Numbered from the stretch's first letter, positions 43,434 to 52,040 are shown. The stretch is 64,000 nt of DNA from Flavobacteriaceae bacterium PS02337 (GCA_029959285.1 JASCOE010000016.1:1-64000); one strand, 5' to 3'. The notes: generated from the letters alone by a model not told the origin. Numbers and translations are program-made.

Positions 43434-44012
43434 ATGAGCATCGAAAGAGAATTAAGCAAACGAAGCGGATCGAAATGTGAACTTTGTGGCGCTGAAGAAA
43501 ATTTAAAAGTTTATCAAGTCCTTCCAACTAAAAAAGGAGGAATTGATGAAGCTATATTAGCCTGTAATACTTGTATTGACCAAATTGAAAATCCAGACAA
43601 CGTCGATTTAAATCACTGGAGATGCCTTAATGACAGTATGTGGAATGAAAATATTCCTGTACAAGTTGTAGCTTGGAGAATGTTAAGCCGTTTACGTTCA
43701 GCTGGCTGGCCGCAAGAATTACTAGATATGATGTATTTGGATGAAGATACTTTAGAATGGGCAAAAGCAACTGGAGAAGGCGAAGATGACGAAAATAAAT
43801 TAGTTCACCGTGATAGCAACGGTGTAATACTACAACACGGAGATTCTGTAGTTTTAATTAAAGATCTTAAAGTAAAAGGTTCTAGTATGGTCGCTAAACA
43901 AGGAACTGCTGTTAGAAACATCCGTTTAGACCATGAAAATGCTGAATATATTGAAGGAAAAGTCGATGGACAACAGATTGTGATTATTACTCAGTATGTA
44001 AAGAAAATTTAA
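43434..44012 (+). CDS. PhnA-domain protein
   Basis: The product has 192 residues. The N-terminal zinc-ribbon region 'LSKRSGSKCELCGAEENLKV' with 'LACNTCIDQIE' (two CxxC pairs) precedes a C-terminal PhnA (SH3-like) domain: 'VHRDSNGVILQHGDSVVLIK', 'DLKVKGSSMVAKQGTAVRNI' and 'YIEGKVDGQQIVIITQYVKK'. The PhnA name comes from the alkylphosphonate locus of E. coli, but the activity is not clear, so the phosphonate link should not be assumed. It is followed by a repeat region. Confidence 0.88.
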   Translation: MSIERELSKRSGSKCELCGAEENLKVYQVLPTKKGGIDEAILACNTCIDQIENPDNVDLNHWRCLNDSMWNENIPVQVVAWRMLSRLRSAGWPQELLDMMYLDEDTLEWAKATGEGEDDENKLVHRDSNGVILQHGDSVVLIKDLKVKGSSMVAKQGTAVRNIRLDHENAEYIEGKVDGQQIVIITQYVKKI

Positions 44013-44176
44013 AAATACTAAGGTTCTAAGTTGCTAAGCTTCTAAGATTTTTATTTTTACCGCAAAGTACGCAAAGATTTACGCAAAGTTCGCAAAGTTT
44101 TATTCTCAAAGCTTTGCGAACTTTGCGCTTTTAAAAAGCTATTTAAAATTTAAAAAACTTAGCGTGCTTTGCGTTA
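44013..44176. repeat. Intergenic repeats: CTAAG words and a GCAAAG palindrome array
   Basis: CTAAG-type words at 44020-44050 are followed from 44061 by CGCAAAGTACGCAAAGATTT and TTCGCAAAG, then by its mirror 'CTTTGCGAACTTTGCG' and, after a spacer, 'GTGCTTTGCG'. The arrangement can fold into a long hairpin. The same words recur at 46309-46423 and 52041-52147. Confidence 0.7.
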
Positions 44177-44231
44177 AAATTAAAGACAAAGTATATCACC
44201 CTGAAACTTGAAACAAACAAAACCTGAAACA

Positions 44232-44265
44232 AAAAAGCCCGTTCATAAAACTGAACGGGCTTTTT
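44232..44265. terminator. Bidirectional intrinsic terminator
   Basis: A perfect 14-bp stem, AAAAAGCCCGTTCA and its complement, with a six-base loop, has A- and T-runs on both sides. It lies between the PhnA gene (plus) and the exported protein gene (minus). Confidence 0.88.
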
Positions 44266-44290
44266 AAATATTATTGTTCTTTAAAGAAAA

Positions 44291-44737
44291 TTACTTTTGA
44301 AATAATTTACTAATTTGATCTTTTACTAAAGGCTCAGAAACATTGTTTGTAGCAGCGTCTCTTTCTTTACTAGAAACCATAAATTGAACTGTCGCTTTAT
44401 CTGGAACAACATTTCCTGTGTAGTGCAACCAAATGTAGTTGTTCGGCAATTCTAATTTAATATCGTATAATGGTGTTGCTGTAAAACCTCCCATAATGAT
44501 ATTGTATAGGTTATTGTAATCATTGTTAAGGTTTTTGAATGAAAATTTTCTTAAATTAGAATCGTCATCATCCGATAGAATAGTAGTGTAATACACTGTA
44601 TACTCATCTCCAATTTTCTGAATGTAATTGTTGTTTACTTTTCCTAATTTCTCAACTGGAACAGTTTCAAGGACTTTAATCTGCGCAAACGAAACAAAGC
44701 TGAAAAATAATGCAGCAAGGGTAATAATCTTTTTCAT
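44291..44737 (-). CDS. Small exported protein, function unknown
   Basis: The product has 148 residues from the ATG at 44737, which starts a signal peptide ('MKKIITLAALFFSFVSFAQ'). The mature protein is small, acidic to neutral, with beta-strand-like segments ('YIQKIGDEYTVYYTTILSDD', 'DIKLELPNNYIWLHYTGNVV', 'KATVQFMVSSKERDA'). I do not recognise a domain. It is transcribed alone on the minus strand, between two terminator-like regions. Likely periplasmic or surface. Confidence 0.6.
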   Translation of the reverse strand: MKKIITLAALFFSFVSFAQIKVLETVPVEKLGKVNNNYIQKIGDEYTVYYTTILSDDDDSNLRKFSFKNLNNDYNNLYNIIMGGFTATPLYDIKLELPNNYIWLHYTGNVVPDKATVQFMVSSKERDAATNNVSEPLVKDQISKLFQK

Positions 44738-44916
44738 AGTGAATTTGGGGTTTACAATTTTACTGTAGCAAAAAAACATAGAAATATTGAAAAAACACCT
44801 ATCAAATCATTATTTTTTTAACATAAAATTGTAAAACTTAGTTACATCCTTTTAAAGTCCTGATATTCAAAGGCAAGCATACAAAAATCAAGTTTTAAAA
44901 ACTTCCTCTTTCTAAT

Positions 44917-46281
44917 TTAATATTTGCCTCGTTTTTCTTCTTCTTCTTTTTTGATTACGTTACGAGCCACTTCAATTTTAAACTTTTTACCTTTCATTTT
45001 TTCATCTTTGATATTTTTCAAAAGGTCTTTTACTTTATTGAATTTTACGGCTGCAAACGAAACAAAATCTTTTACTTCAATTAAACCTAAATCTTCTTTT
45101 TCTAGTTTTCCTTTTTGAGAAAAGAAACCCACAATATCAAATTTATTCAGTTTAGTTTTCTTTCCACCACTTATATAAATAGTTTGAAATTGAGGCGGAT
45201 TCGGAAGCGAAACTTTTCCTTCAACATCCAAAACTTTCATTTCATAATTAATGTAATCTAATTTTTTTTCACTTTCGTGAATGATAATATATGCCGTTCC
45301 AGTTGCTTGCATACGTGCTGTACGACCGTTTCTATGAGTGAATTCGTCTTCTTTTAAAGGCAAATGATAATGAATAACGTGTTTCATTTCTGGAATATCC
45401 AAACCTCTGGCCGCCAAATCTGTTGTTACCAAATACGTCACACTTCCATTTCTAAATTGAATCAAAGCGCGCTCACGTTCTTCTTGATCCATTCCACCAT
45501 GATAATGAACAGAATAGATTCCTTTTTCGTTTAAAGTATCGCTAATACGTTCTGCCGCATCACGGTGATTACAGAAAATAATTGCCGATTCTGATTTTAA
45601 AGAACAAATCAAATTGAATAAACTTTGTAATTTATCTTTCGCTGGCGAAACTACCATTTTCATCGAAAGATTTGCTTTTTCTTCTTCCTCTGGAATAAAA
45701 TCTAAAATAGTTGGATTTACAACTCGTGTATATTTCGGAATTTCAATATCTGAAGTTGCCGAAACCAAAACTCTTTTATTGATTTTCGGTAATCTTCCAA
45801 TGATAAAAGACATCTGTTCGTGAAACCCTAATTGAAGCGATTTATCAAACTCATCTAAAATTAAAGTCTGAATTTTATCGGTTCTAAAAGTATCTCTGTC
45901 AATATGATCGGCAATTCTTCCAGGCGTTCCAATTAAAACCGCTGGCGGATTGCTTAAGTTTTTTATTTCTGTATCAATTGAATGTCCGCCGTAACAGATA
46001 TTTACTTTGTATTGCGTTCCCATTTTCTTCCAAACTTGTTCAATTTGCAATCCCAATTCGCGCGATGGAACCAAAATTAAACATTGAACAGAAAGAATTT
46101 CAGGCTGTAATAATTCTAAAACTGGAAGCAAAAACGCTAATGTTTTTCCAGATCCAGTCGGAGAAAGTAATAAAACGTTGTTTTCATTCAAAATAGCATC
46201 TTGTGCCATTTCTTGCATTTCGTTCAGACTCTGAATTCCTAAATTCGAAAGTATATTGTTGGAATGGTGTTTTTTATTCAT
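44917..46281 (-). CDS. DEAD-box RNA helicase (DbpA-like), with DEFD Walker B
   Basis: The product has 454 residues from the ATG at 46281. Motifs in order: Q-motif region 'LGIQSLNEMQEMAQDAILNE', motif I 'LLSPTGSGKTLAFLLP', Ia 'LVPSRELGLQIEQVW', Ib 'IGTPGRIADHI', motif II 'ILDEFDKSL', motif III 'VSATSD', motif V 'YLVTTDLAARGLDIPEM' and motif VI 'HRNGRTAR'. The usual DEAD is DEFD, seen in a Bacteroidota subgroup. The C-terminal domain ('SGGKKTKLNKFDIVGFFSQK') resembles the DbpA RNA-binding domain that recognises 23S rRNA, suggesting ribosome assembly. Its promoter appears leaderless (46286-46315), and the -33 element lies in a repeat. Confidence 0.92.
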   Translation of the reverse strand: MNKKHHSNNILSNLGIQSLNEMQEMAQDAILNENNVLLLSPTGSGKTLAFLLPVLELLQPEILSVQCLILVPSRELGLQIEQVWKKMGTQYKVNICYGGHSIDTEIKNLSNPPAVLIGTPGRIADHIDRDTFRTDKIQTLILDEFDKSLQLGFHEQMSFIIGRLPKINKRVLVSATSDIEIPKYTRVVNPTILDFIPEEEEKANLSMKMVVSPAKDKLQSLFNLICSLKSESAIIFCNHRDAAERISDTLNEKGIYSVHYHGGMDQEERERALIQFRNGSVTYLVTTDLAARGLDIPEMKHVIHYHLPLKEDEFTHRNGRTARMQATGTAYIIIHESEKKLDYINYEMKVLDVEGKVSLPNPPQFQTIYISGGKKTKLNKFDIVGFFSQKGKLEKEDLGLIEVKDFVSFAAVKFNKVKDLLKNIKDEKMKGKKFKIEVARNVIKKEEEEKRGKY

Positions 46282-46285
46282 TTTG

Positions 46286-46315
46286 CAAAAGTAGGGAAAG
46301 TTTTTTAACCGCAAA
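46286..46315 (-). promoter_or_regulatory. Leaderless-type promoter of the helicase gene
   Basis: On the minus strand TTTG (46312-46315) and TACTTTTG (46286-46293) are 18 bases apart, matching the Bacteroidota consensus. Only four bases separate the -7 element from the ATG at 46281, so the transcript should begin at or near the start codon. The -33 element is part of the GCAAAG repeat. Confidence 0.5.
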
Positions 46316-46423
46316 GCACGCAAAGATTTACGCAAAGTTCGCAAAGTTTATGTTCAAAGCTTTGCGAACTTTGCGTTTTTACAAAACCTAGTATATATAA
46401 ATCCTTGCGTGCTTTGCGGTTAA
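46309..46423. repeat. GCAAAG palindromic repeat, second copy
   Basis: CGCAAAG-type words are followed by mirror words CTTTGCGAACTTTGCG and later CTTGCGTGCTTTGCGGTT. The layout is the same as at 44061-44176, including the conserved order acgcaaag / ttcgcaaag / ctttgcg. Its left end provides the helicase -33 element. Confidence 0.7.
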
Positions 46424-46534
46424 AAAAACACAACGCACATCAAACTTGAAACCTGACCCGAGACTGAAAGTCGAATAGGCGAAGCAAACTTGAAACAAAA
46501 AAGTTATATTTGATTTCTATTAAAAACCCAAATC

Positions 46535-48262
46535 ATGAGATTTTTTACCATTATCATTTCACTTTTAACTATCACTATTTCCGCTCAAAACAATAAAAAA
46601 TATGACACGTTTTTTGAGAAAGGAAATGGAAATCAGTCGGCTACATATCAGGAAACTATTGCTTATTTTAAGCTTTTAGCGAATGATTTTCCGATGATTC
46701 AAATAAAAGAAATGGGTTTAACAGATTCTGGTGAACCTTTACATATGGTGACTTTTAATCCTGACAAGGAATTTGATTTTGATAAGATACAAAAAACCAA
46801 AGCCGTTCTTTTTGTCAACAACGGAATCCACGCGGGAGAACCTGACGGAATCGACGCAACCATGCAATTCTACAGAGATTTGGCAACAGGAAAAATGATA
46901 GCACCAAAAAATACTGTTTTAGTTACAATTCCTGTTTATAATATTGGTGGCTCTTTAAACCGAAATTCTACTACACGCGCCAATCAAGACGGACCAGAAA
47001 TTTATGGTTTTAGAGGAAATGCCAGAAACTACGATTTGAATCGTGATTTAATGAAATCTGATACGAGAAATACAAAAAGTTTTGTCGAGATTTTCCAAAA
47101 AATAAATGCCGATGTTTTTATTGATAATCACGTAAGTAACGGTTCCGATTATCAATACAAACTGACTTATATTATGACACAGCATAATAAACTCGGAACG
47201 GTTTTGGGTGATTTTATGAATAATGAAATGATGCCGGCTTTGGTAAAAGATCTTCAGAAAAAGAAAATAGAAACTACGCCTTATGTCGATTCTTTTAAAG
47301 ATACGCCAGACAAAGGTTTCGGGCAGTTTGTTGATAGTCCGCGATATACAACGGGTTACACTTCCCTATTTAATACAATTGGTTTTGTGGTCGAAACGCA
47401 CATGCTGAAAAAATATGCCGAACGTGTAAAAATGACGTACGAATACATGAAATCGACTTTAGATTTTACCGATGCAAATTATCAGAAAATAAAAGAACTT
47501 AGAGTAAAGAATTTAGAGCAATATCAGCCAAAGAAATCCTATACTTTAAAATGGGAATTGGACAGTACAAAAGCCACTACTTTTTCGTTTTTAGGTTATG
47601 AAGCAGGTTACAAAAAAAGCGACGCCACAACCGGAAATCGTTTGTATTACGATCGAAGCAAACCTTATAAAAAAGACGTTCCGTACATCAAAGAATTTAA
47701 ATCGGTTAAAGAAGTCGTGATTCCTACGGCTTATATTGTTCCGAGAGGATATTGGAATATTATCGATCTCTTAAAAAACAATAATATTTCGTTTAAACAA
47801 ATTAAAAATGACACGATTATCGAAGTTGAAAGTTATAGAATTACCGATTTCAAAACCGTTTCGTCTGCTTACGAAGGGCATTATTTGCATAGAAATACAA
47901 CCATAACTTCTAAAATCGTTAAAATGGCTTTCGCTAAAGGAGATTACATCGTCCCGACGAACCAAAAAGGCGTAAAATATCTTGTAGAAGCTTTTGAGCC
48001 AGAAGGCGTTGATTCGTTTTTTAACTGGAATTTCTTCGATCCAATTTTACAGCAAAAAGAACATTATTCTGAATATATTTTTGAAGATACTGCGGCAAAT
48101 CTTTTAAAAGAAAACCCATCTCTAAAAGCGGAATTAGAAACCAAAAAACAAAACGATCGCGAATTTGCTAAAAGTTCTGAAGCGCAATTGGATTGGATTT
48201 ATAAGCATTCTGTTTATTATGAAAAAGCGCATATGCAGTATCCTGTTTATCGTGTTTTGTAG
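46535..48262 (+). CDS. M14-family zinc carboxypeptidase, exported
   Basis: The product has 575 residues with a signal peptide ('MRFFTIIISLLTITISAQ'). Zinc ligands lie in 'VNNGIHAGEPDGIDATMQFY' (H-x-x-E) and 'ADVFIDNHVSNGSDYQ' (third His). Further M14 features are 'NYDLNRDLMKSDTRNTKSFV' and 'VVETHMLKKYAERVKMTYEY' with a likely catalytic Glu. The C-terminal 200 residues form an additional beta-rich domain. It should cleave peptides in the periplasm. A TATATTTG box (46505-46512) lies 22 bases ahead of the ATG. The truncated RelA/SpoT gene follows 85 bases after the stop. Confidence 0.9.
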   Translation: MRFFTIIISLLTITISAQNNKKYDTFFEKGNGNQSATYQETIAYFKLLANDFPMIQIKEMGLTDSGEPLHMVTFNPDKEFDFDKIQKTKAVLFVNNGIHAGEPDGIDATMQFYRDLATGKMIAPKNTVLVTIPVYNIGGSLNRNSTTRANQDGPEIYGFRGNARNYDLNRDLMKSDTRNTKSFVEIFQKINADVFIDNHVSNGSDYQYKLTYIMTQHNKLGTVLGDFMNNEMMPALVKDLQKKKIETTPYVDSFKDTPDKGFGQFVDSPRYTTGYTSLFNTIGFVVETHMLKKYAERVKMTYEYMKSTLDFTDANYQKIKELRVKNLEQYQPKKSYTLKWELDSTKATTFSFLGYEAGYKKSDATTGNRLYYDRSKPYKKDVPYIKEFKSVKEVVIPTAYIVPRGYWNIIDLLKNNNISFKQIKNDTIIEVESYRITDFKTVSSAYEGHYLHRNTTITSKIVKMAFAKGDYIVPTNQKGVKYLVEAFEPEGVDSFFNWNFFDPILQQKEHYSEYIFEDTAANLLKENPSLKAELETKKQNDREFAKSSEAQLDWIYKHSVYYEKAHMQYPVYRVL

Positions 48263-48347
48263 ATTTAAAAAAAATATCCATATACAGAATAAAACAATTA
48301 AATTTAAAAACTTTCTTAATAAATTCACAAACGATTATAACAAAAAC

Positions 48348-49299
48348 ATGAAAGAAGATTCAAAAAAAATCCTTCAAGAATTTGAAAATAATAAAGAATT
48401 ATATAATCGCTTTACAAATAAATGTAAAAATTTGATTATTGATTTACTCATAGATGAAAATATAAATTATCATCAAATAGCTGAACGAATAAAGGAAAAA
48501 AACAAACTTGAAGAAAAAATTTCAAGAAAAGATTATAAATATACAGACATTCAAGAAATAACAGATATTTGTGGTATTAGAATTATTTCATTTTTCGAAG
48601 ATGAAGTTGATAAAATTGCTAAAGTAATTAAAAATACTTTTGATATAGATCCTGTAAATTCAATTGACAAACGACAACTTGAATCAGATAGATTTGGATA
48701 TCGTTCATTACATTATGTCGCATCATTCAAAAATGAAAGACTAAAACTACCTGAATATAAAAAATTTAAAAGTTGAAATACAAATTAGAACAATTCTTCA
48801 ACATTCATGGGCAGAAATTGAACATGATATTGGATATAAATCAGAGATTGCAATACCTGAATTTGCAAAAAGATCATTTTACAGGGTAGCTGCATTATTA
48901 GAAACAGCTGATATCGAGTTTGTTCAGCTTAAAAAAGTTCTGAAAGAATACGAATTAAATATTGGCAAAGAAATTGCCACAAATCCAGAGTCAGTTTTGC
49001 TTGATAAGGCATCCCTTTTGTCTTACATGGAAAGCAATCCGAAGATGATAGAATTTGATCGTAAGTGTGCAGAATTTACAAAAACCAGTATCATAGAAAA
49101 AAACATAGATGAATCTGTAAATAAACTTTTAAAGAGATTGAAAAGCAAAAACATAAACACAATTAAAGAGCTAGATGATATAATACAAGAAAAAGGGAAT
49201 GAATTATTTGAAACTTATAAAAAAGGGTGTCAAAATTTTTTAGGCGAAATTCGGGGAATTTCTTTAGGAATGGCTTTATATCAAATCGATTATCTTTAA
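48348..49299 (+). pseudogene. RelA/SpoT-domain nucleotide pyrophosphokinase-like gene, frameshifted
   Basis: The first frame from the ATG at 48348 has a RelA/SpoT domain: 'DYKYTDIQEITDICGIRIIS', 'FFEDEVDKIAKVIKNTFDID' and the catalytic 'LESDRFGYRSLHYVASFKNE'. It breaks after 'LKLPEYKKFK' at 48773. The conserved continuation 'NLKVEIQIRTILQHSWAEIE' and 'HDIGYKSEIAIPEFAKRS' is in a different frame and runs to 49299. Insertion of eight bases (AATTTAAA repeated twice in place of once) would join them exactly, so an 8-base slippage deletion is likely. Intact length would be about 318 residues. Small RelA/SpoT-domain proteins make (p)ppGpp or act as growth-arrest toxins; which applies is unknown. 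Confidence 0.75.
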
Positions 49300-49426
49300 A
49301 AAAATAAAATCATTTTATCAACGATGAATATCTTGGTAAACCGCTTGTGAACGCAATTTAAATCAAAACAACAAAAAAGGTTAAGCTCGCTCGCGCTAGC
49401 GAAAGACATAAATTCAAAAGCAACAT

Positions 49427-49464
49427 AAAAGCCTAATAAAAATTAAAATTTATTAGGCTTTTTT
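49427..49464. terminator. Intrinsic terminator
   Basis: AAAAGCCTAATAAA (49427-49440) pairs with TTTATTAGGCTTTT (49449-49462), followed by Ts. It closes the RelA/SpoT gene region. Confidence 0.8.
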
Positions 49465-49547
49465 AAATTCCAGAAAAAACAAAAAACTTATTTATCCTTC
49501 AATATTTTTTCTTAATACTCCACTTTGTCTTTTTCAGCTTGAATCAA

Positions 49548-49615
49548 ACGTTCCTAAGGAACGTATAAACTCGATTCATTTTTTTTTCTACCGATGAGAT
49601 ATTCCTACGGAATAT
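49548..49615. repeat. Pair of REP-like palindromes
   Basis: ACGTTCCTAAGGAACGT (49548-49564) and ATATTCCTACGGAATAT (49599-49615) are near-perfect palindromes with a common TTCCTAAGGAA/TTCCTACGGAA centre. They lie 51 bases apart (centre to centre). Confidence 0.55.
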
Positions 49616-49755
49616 TTTTTTTATCATTCAGATAAAGCTGGACGTTATTTATTTTTAAATCATATCAGATTTAATTTAATTAATGTTTTTCTGACTTATT
49701 TTAAAAGTTATATATTTGAAAATATCAATTTTTTAATTCTAAAGCCTTAAAGAAA

Positions 49756-50496
49756 ATGGGACTATTTAATAATCTTTTTAAAAAGAAAGAAGAACAAACA
49801 GAATCAACTACTAATCAGCAAAATCATGCTAAACATTTTACAACTGAAAATGATTTTTTAGAAAAATTTGGAGCTTTGGCTTTAGAAAAACAACGAAATC
49901 TTTATGAGATAACTGGTGGTCTTTCTTGGAATGTTGATATGAATAGAGAAGAAATAACATTTGGAGAACATCTTACATTTCCAATGCAGGTTTTGGGTTC
50001 ATTTTCGCATTCTTCAGAAACATGGCTTTGGATCTGGGAAAATAAAGCAGATGGATATGCGGAATCTGTGATGAAACAGGCACTTTTATTGAAACAATAT
50101 GGAGAAGAAAATAATATTGATTTATTGAACGTTGGAAAATTTGATGCTGTACAAAATGATTTACATTTAATAGGAATGATTGCTACTGAAATGTTTAATG
50201 CAAGCGGTTATTATCTTGGAAATTATGGTCAGGGAACTATGGTTGTTACCATTAAATCTGATGTAATAGATAAAGTTGAAAGCGAAGAAATATCTAGAAT
50301 TACAACTATTTTTCCTGAACTGATTTCGACTTTTGAAATCCAAAACCACAAAAATGCTTTTACTAATTATCTTTCTCAAAAAGGGTATGAATTAAATATA
50401 AATGGGAACGAGGTCAAAGCAGATAAGAATGGAAATGTAATTACTGCAGTTTTTAATGAAAATAATCTTTTGACAAATTTAAAAGCTAATTCTTAA
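49756..50496 (+). CDS. Cytoplasmic protein of unknown function (DUF6882-like)
   Basis: The product has 246 residues. It starts 'MGLFNNLFKKKEEQTESTTN', then 'FGALALEKQRNLYEITGGLS', 'FPMQVLGSFSHSSETWLWIW' and 'ENKADGYAESVMKQALLLKQ', a pattern like the DUF6882 family ('LG..S....W.WAW.N'). No signal peptide or membrane segments. The last 50 residues ('NHKNAFTNYLSQKGYELNIN') form a separate small region. The function is unknown, and the family name is my recollection only. It is an isolated gene, bounded by terminators on both sides. Confidence 0.55.
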   Translation: MGLFNNLFKKKEEQTESTTNQQNHAKHFTTENDFLEKFGALALEKQRNLYEITGGLSWNVDMNREEITFGEHLTFPMQVLGSFSHSSETWLWIWENKADGYAESVMKQALLLKQYGEENNIDLLNVGKFDAVQNDLHLIGMIATEMFNASGYYLGNYGQGTMVVTIKSDVIDKVESEEISRITTIFPELISTFEIQNHKNAFTNYLSQKGYELNINGNEVKADKNGNVITAVFNENNLLTNLKANS

Positions 50497-50600
50497 TTTC
50501 TGTATTCAAACTTTAAAGCTAAAAACAAGTTTAACCTCAAAGTGCGACTTCGCGTGAGGGATAGAGCCAAGCTACCGAAGTAGCAGCGAAAGCCCGACAG

Positions 50601-50653
50601 CAATACAAAAAAGACCCAATGAACGCAAAGTTCATTGGGTCTTTTTTGTATTG
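50601..50653. terminator. Long bidirectional terminator hairpin
   Basis: A perfect 24-bp stem with core AAAAAAGACCCAATGAAC (left arm from 50601) and its complement (to 50653) encloses a GCAAA loop. It lies between convergent genes, with A/T runs on both sides. Confidence 0.88.
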
Positions 50654-50669
50654 GTGGCACGCCCAAATT

Positions 50670-51332
50670 TTAATTATTAAAACTTGGACCTGATCGATAA
50701 GCGACAGGCGGCTCAATTTTTTCTGTTGGAATTTCTTGAATTTCTTCTTCTTCAAACAACAATTTGATGTTTTCGTAAGAGTTTTTAAGCGCTTCTTTGA
50801 TTTGTTCTGGATTTAACCAAGCTACTTTTTCAATTCCTTCTTCGATTTGTCCGTGTGGTGTTCCTTCAAAATCTGATTGCATTTCGAACCAATGCGTGAT
50901 TTTAAGTTTGTATTTTCCGTTACGTTTGAAGATATGATAGGTTTTCTGCAATTTATTGATAATACGAAGCTGATTTACGCCTGTTTCTTCTTCAACTTCG
51001 CGCATTGCGGTGGCTTCAATGTCCTCGCCTTTCTCGATTCCGCCTTTTGGCAAATCCCATTTTCCGTTTCTAAAGATGAATAAAACCTCGCCTTTTTTAT
51101 TGTACACAAAGCCCCCGCCCGCTTTATTTACGGGAATTTTAGCTTTTAGGGTTTTCATCATTTCCGTTTCATCAGGATGATAAAGAATTGCTTTTTGAAT
51201 TTTATTTTGAAAAATTTTTATGATAAGCTGTTCTATATCAATACTCTCCAACAAGAACAATTGGAAATCTGTTTCCTTTGAGATTTCATTTGTCAAAAAA
51301 AGTGGTTTGTCGTTTACAAAAACTTTATACAT
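50670..51332 (-). CDS. NUDIX hydrolase
   Basis: The product has 220 residues. The Nudix box is 'GGIEKGEDIEATAMREVEEE' with 'TGV' following, matching G-x5-E-x7-R-E-U-x-E-E-x-G-U. The N-terminal 60 residues are an extra domain of unknown role. It hydrolyses a nucleoside diphosphate linked to another moiety; the substrate cannot be told from sequence. The ATG at 51332 is only seven bases from the divergent pyrE start codon, so the promoters must overlap each other's coding region. Confidence 0.92.
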   Translation of the reverse strand: MYKVFVNDKPLFLTNEISKETDFQLFLLESIDIEQLIIKIFQNKIQKAILYHPDETEMMKTLKAKIPVNKAGGGFVYNKKGEVLFIFRNGKWDLPKGGIEKGEDIEATAMREVEEETGVNQLRIINKLQKTYHIFKRNGKYKLKITHWFEMQSDFEGTPHGQIEEGIEKVAWLNPEQIKEALKNSYENIKLLFEEEEIQEIPTEKIEPPVAYRSGPSFNN

Positions 51333-51335
51333 TTG
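51307..51335 (+). promoter_or_regulatory. Leaderless-type promoter of pyrE
   Basis: TTG (51307-51309) and TACATTTG (51328-51335) are 18 bases apart, a full consensus match. The ATG at 51340 follows after four bases, so the RNA should begin at the start codon. Most of the promoter overlaps the NUDIX coding region. Confidence 0.5.
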
Positions 51336-51339
51336 TACT

Positions 51340-51984
51340 ATGATTTTTAATAAAGATACTGCCGAAAAAACAGCCGAATTGCTTTTGCAAATAAATGCAA
51401 TTAAATTGAATCCCGAAAATCCTTTTACATGGGCTTCTGGTTGGAAATCGCCTATTTATTGTGATAATAGGTTAATTCTTTCATTTCCGAGCATCAGAAA
51501 CTATGTTCGTGATGAATTTGCTAAAAATATCGAAAAACAATTTGGAAAACCTGATGTGATTGCTGGTGTTGCTACTGGAGCCATTGGAGTTGGAATTTTG
51601 GTTGCCGAAAGTTTAGGTCTTCCGTTCGTATATGTGCGTCCAGAACCTAAAAAACACGGGAGACAAAACCAAGTGGAAGGTTTTTTACAAAAAGGACAAA
51701 ATGTTGTTGTAGTCGAAGATTTGATTAGTACTGGAAAAAGCAGTTTGATGGCTGTGGAAGCTTTAAGAAGCGAAGGTGCGAATATTAAAGGAATGACTGC
51801 AATTTTTACTTACGGTTTTGGTGTTGCTGAAGAAAACTTTAAAGAAGCTAATCTTGATTTGTTTACTTTGAGTAACTATGAAAATTTATTAGATTTAGCT
51901 GTTCAAAAACAATATATTACCGAAGATCAACAGTCTACATTGTTAGAATGGAACGAAAGTCCATCTACTTGGGGACAAGAGTAA
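51340..51984 (+). CDS. pyrE: Orotate phosphoribosyltransferase
   Basis: The product has 214 residues from the ATG at 51340. The N-terminal 'IFNKDTAEKTAELLLQINAI' and 'NPFTWASGWKSPIYCDNRLI' are typical; the PRPP-binding loop is 'GQNVVVVEDLISTGKSSLMA' (residues about 119-138), with 'VRPEPKKHGRQNQVEG' as the flexible catalytic loop. It makes orotidine 5'-phosphate in pyrimidine synthesis, cytoplasmic. Seven copies of AGATTTT follow its stop codon. The start is supported by a promoter four bases upstream, implying a leaderless mRNA. Confidence 0.97.
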   Translation: MIFNKDTAEKTAELLLQINAIKLNPENPFTWASGWKSPIYCDNRLILSFPSIRNYVRDEFAKNIEKQFGKPDVIAGVATGAIGVGILVAESLGLPFVYVRPEPKKHGRQNQVEGFLQKGQNVVVVEDLISTGKSSLMAVEALRSEGANIKGMTAIFTYGFGVAEENFKEANLDLFTLSNYENLLDLAVQKQYITEDQQSTLLEWNESPSTWGQE

Positions 51985-52032
51985 GATTTTAGATTTTAGA
52001 TTTTAGATTTTAGATTTTAGATTTTAGATTTT
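51984..52032. repeat. Seven tandem copies of AGATTTT
   Basis: The heptamer AGATTTT is repeated exactly seven times, directly after the pyrE stop codon. Such arrays change length easily by slippage. No gene lies in them. Confidence 0.9.
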
Positions 52033-52040
52033 CTAAAAAA

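Larger units (their letters stand above)
49300..49755. other. Intergenic region with terminator and two palindromic repeats
   Basis: No gene is seen. It holds a terminator hairpin (49427-49464), the words GCTCGCTCGCGCTAGCG near 49386, and two palindromes (49548-49564 and 49599-49615) of the TTCCTACGGAA type. Confidence 0.5.

Noticed and set aside
46282-46344. Longer helicase start at 46344
   Set aside because: The extension lies in the GCAAAG repeat and would place the promoter elements inside the gene.
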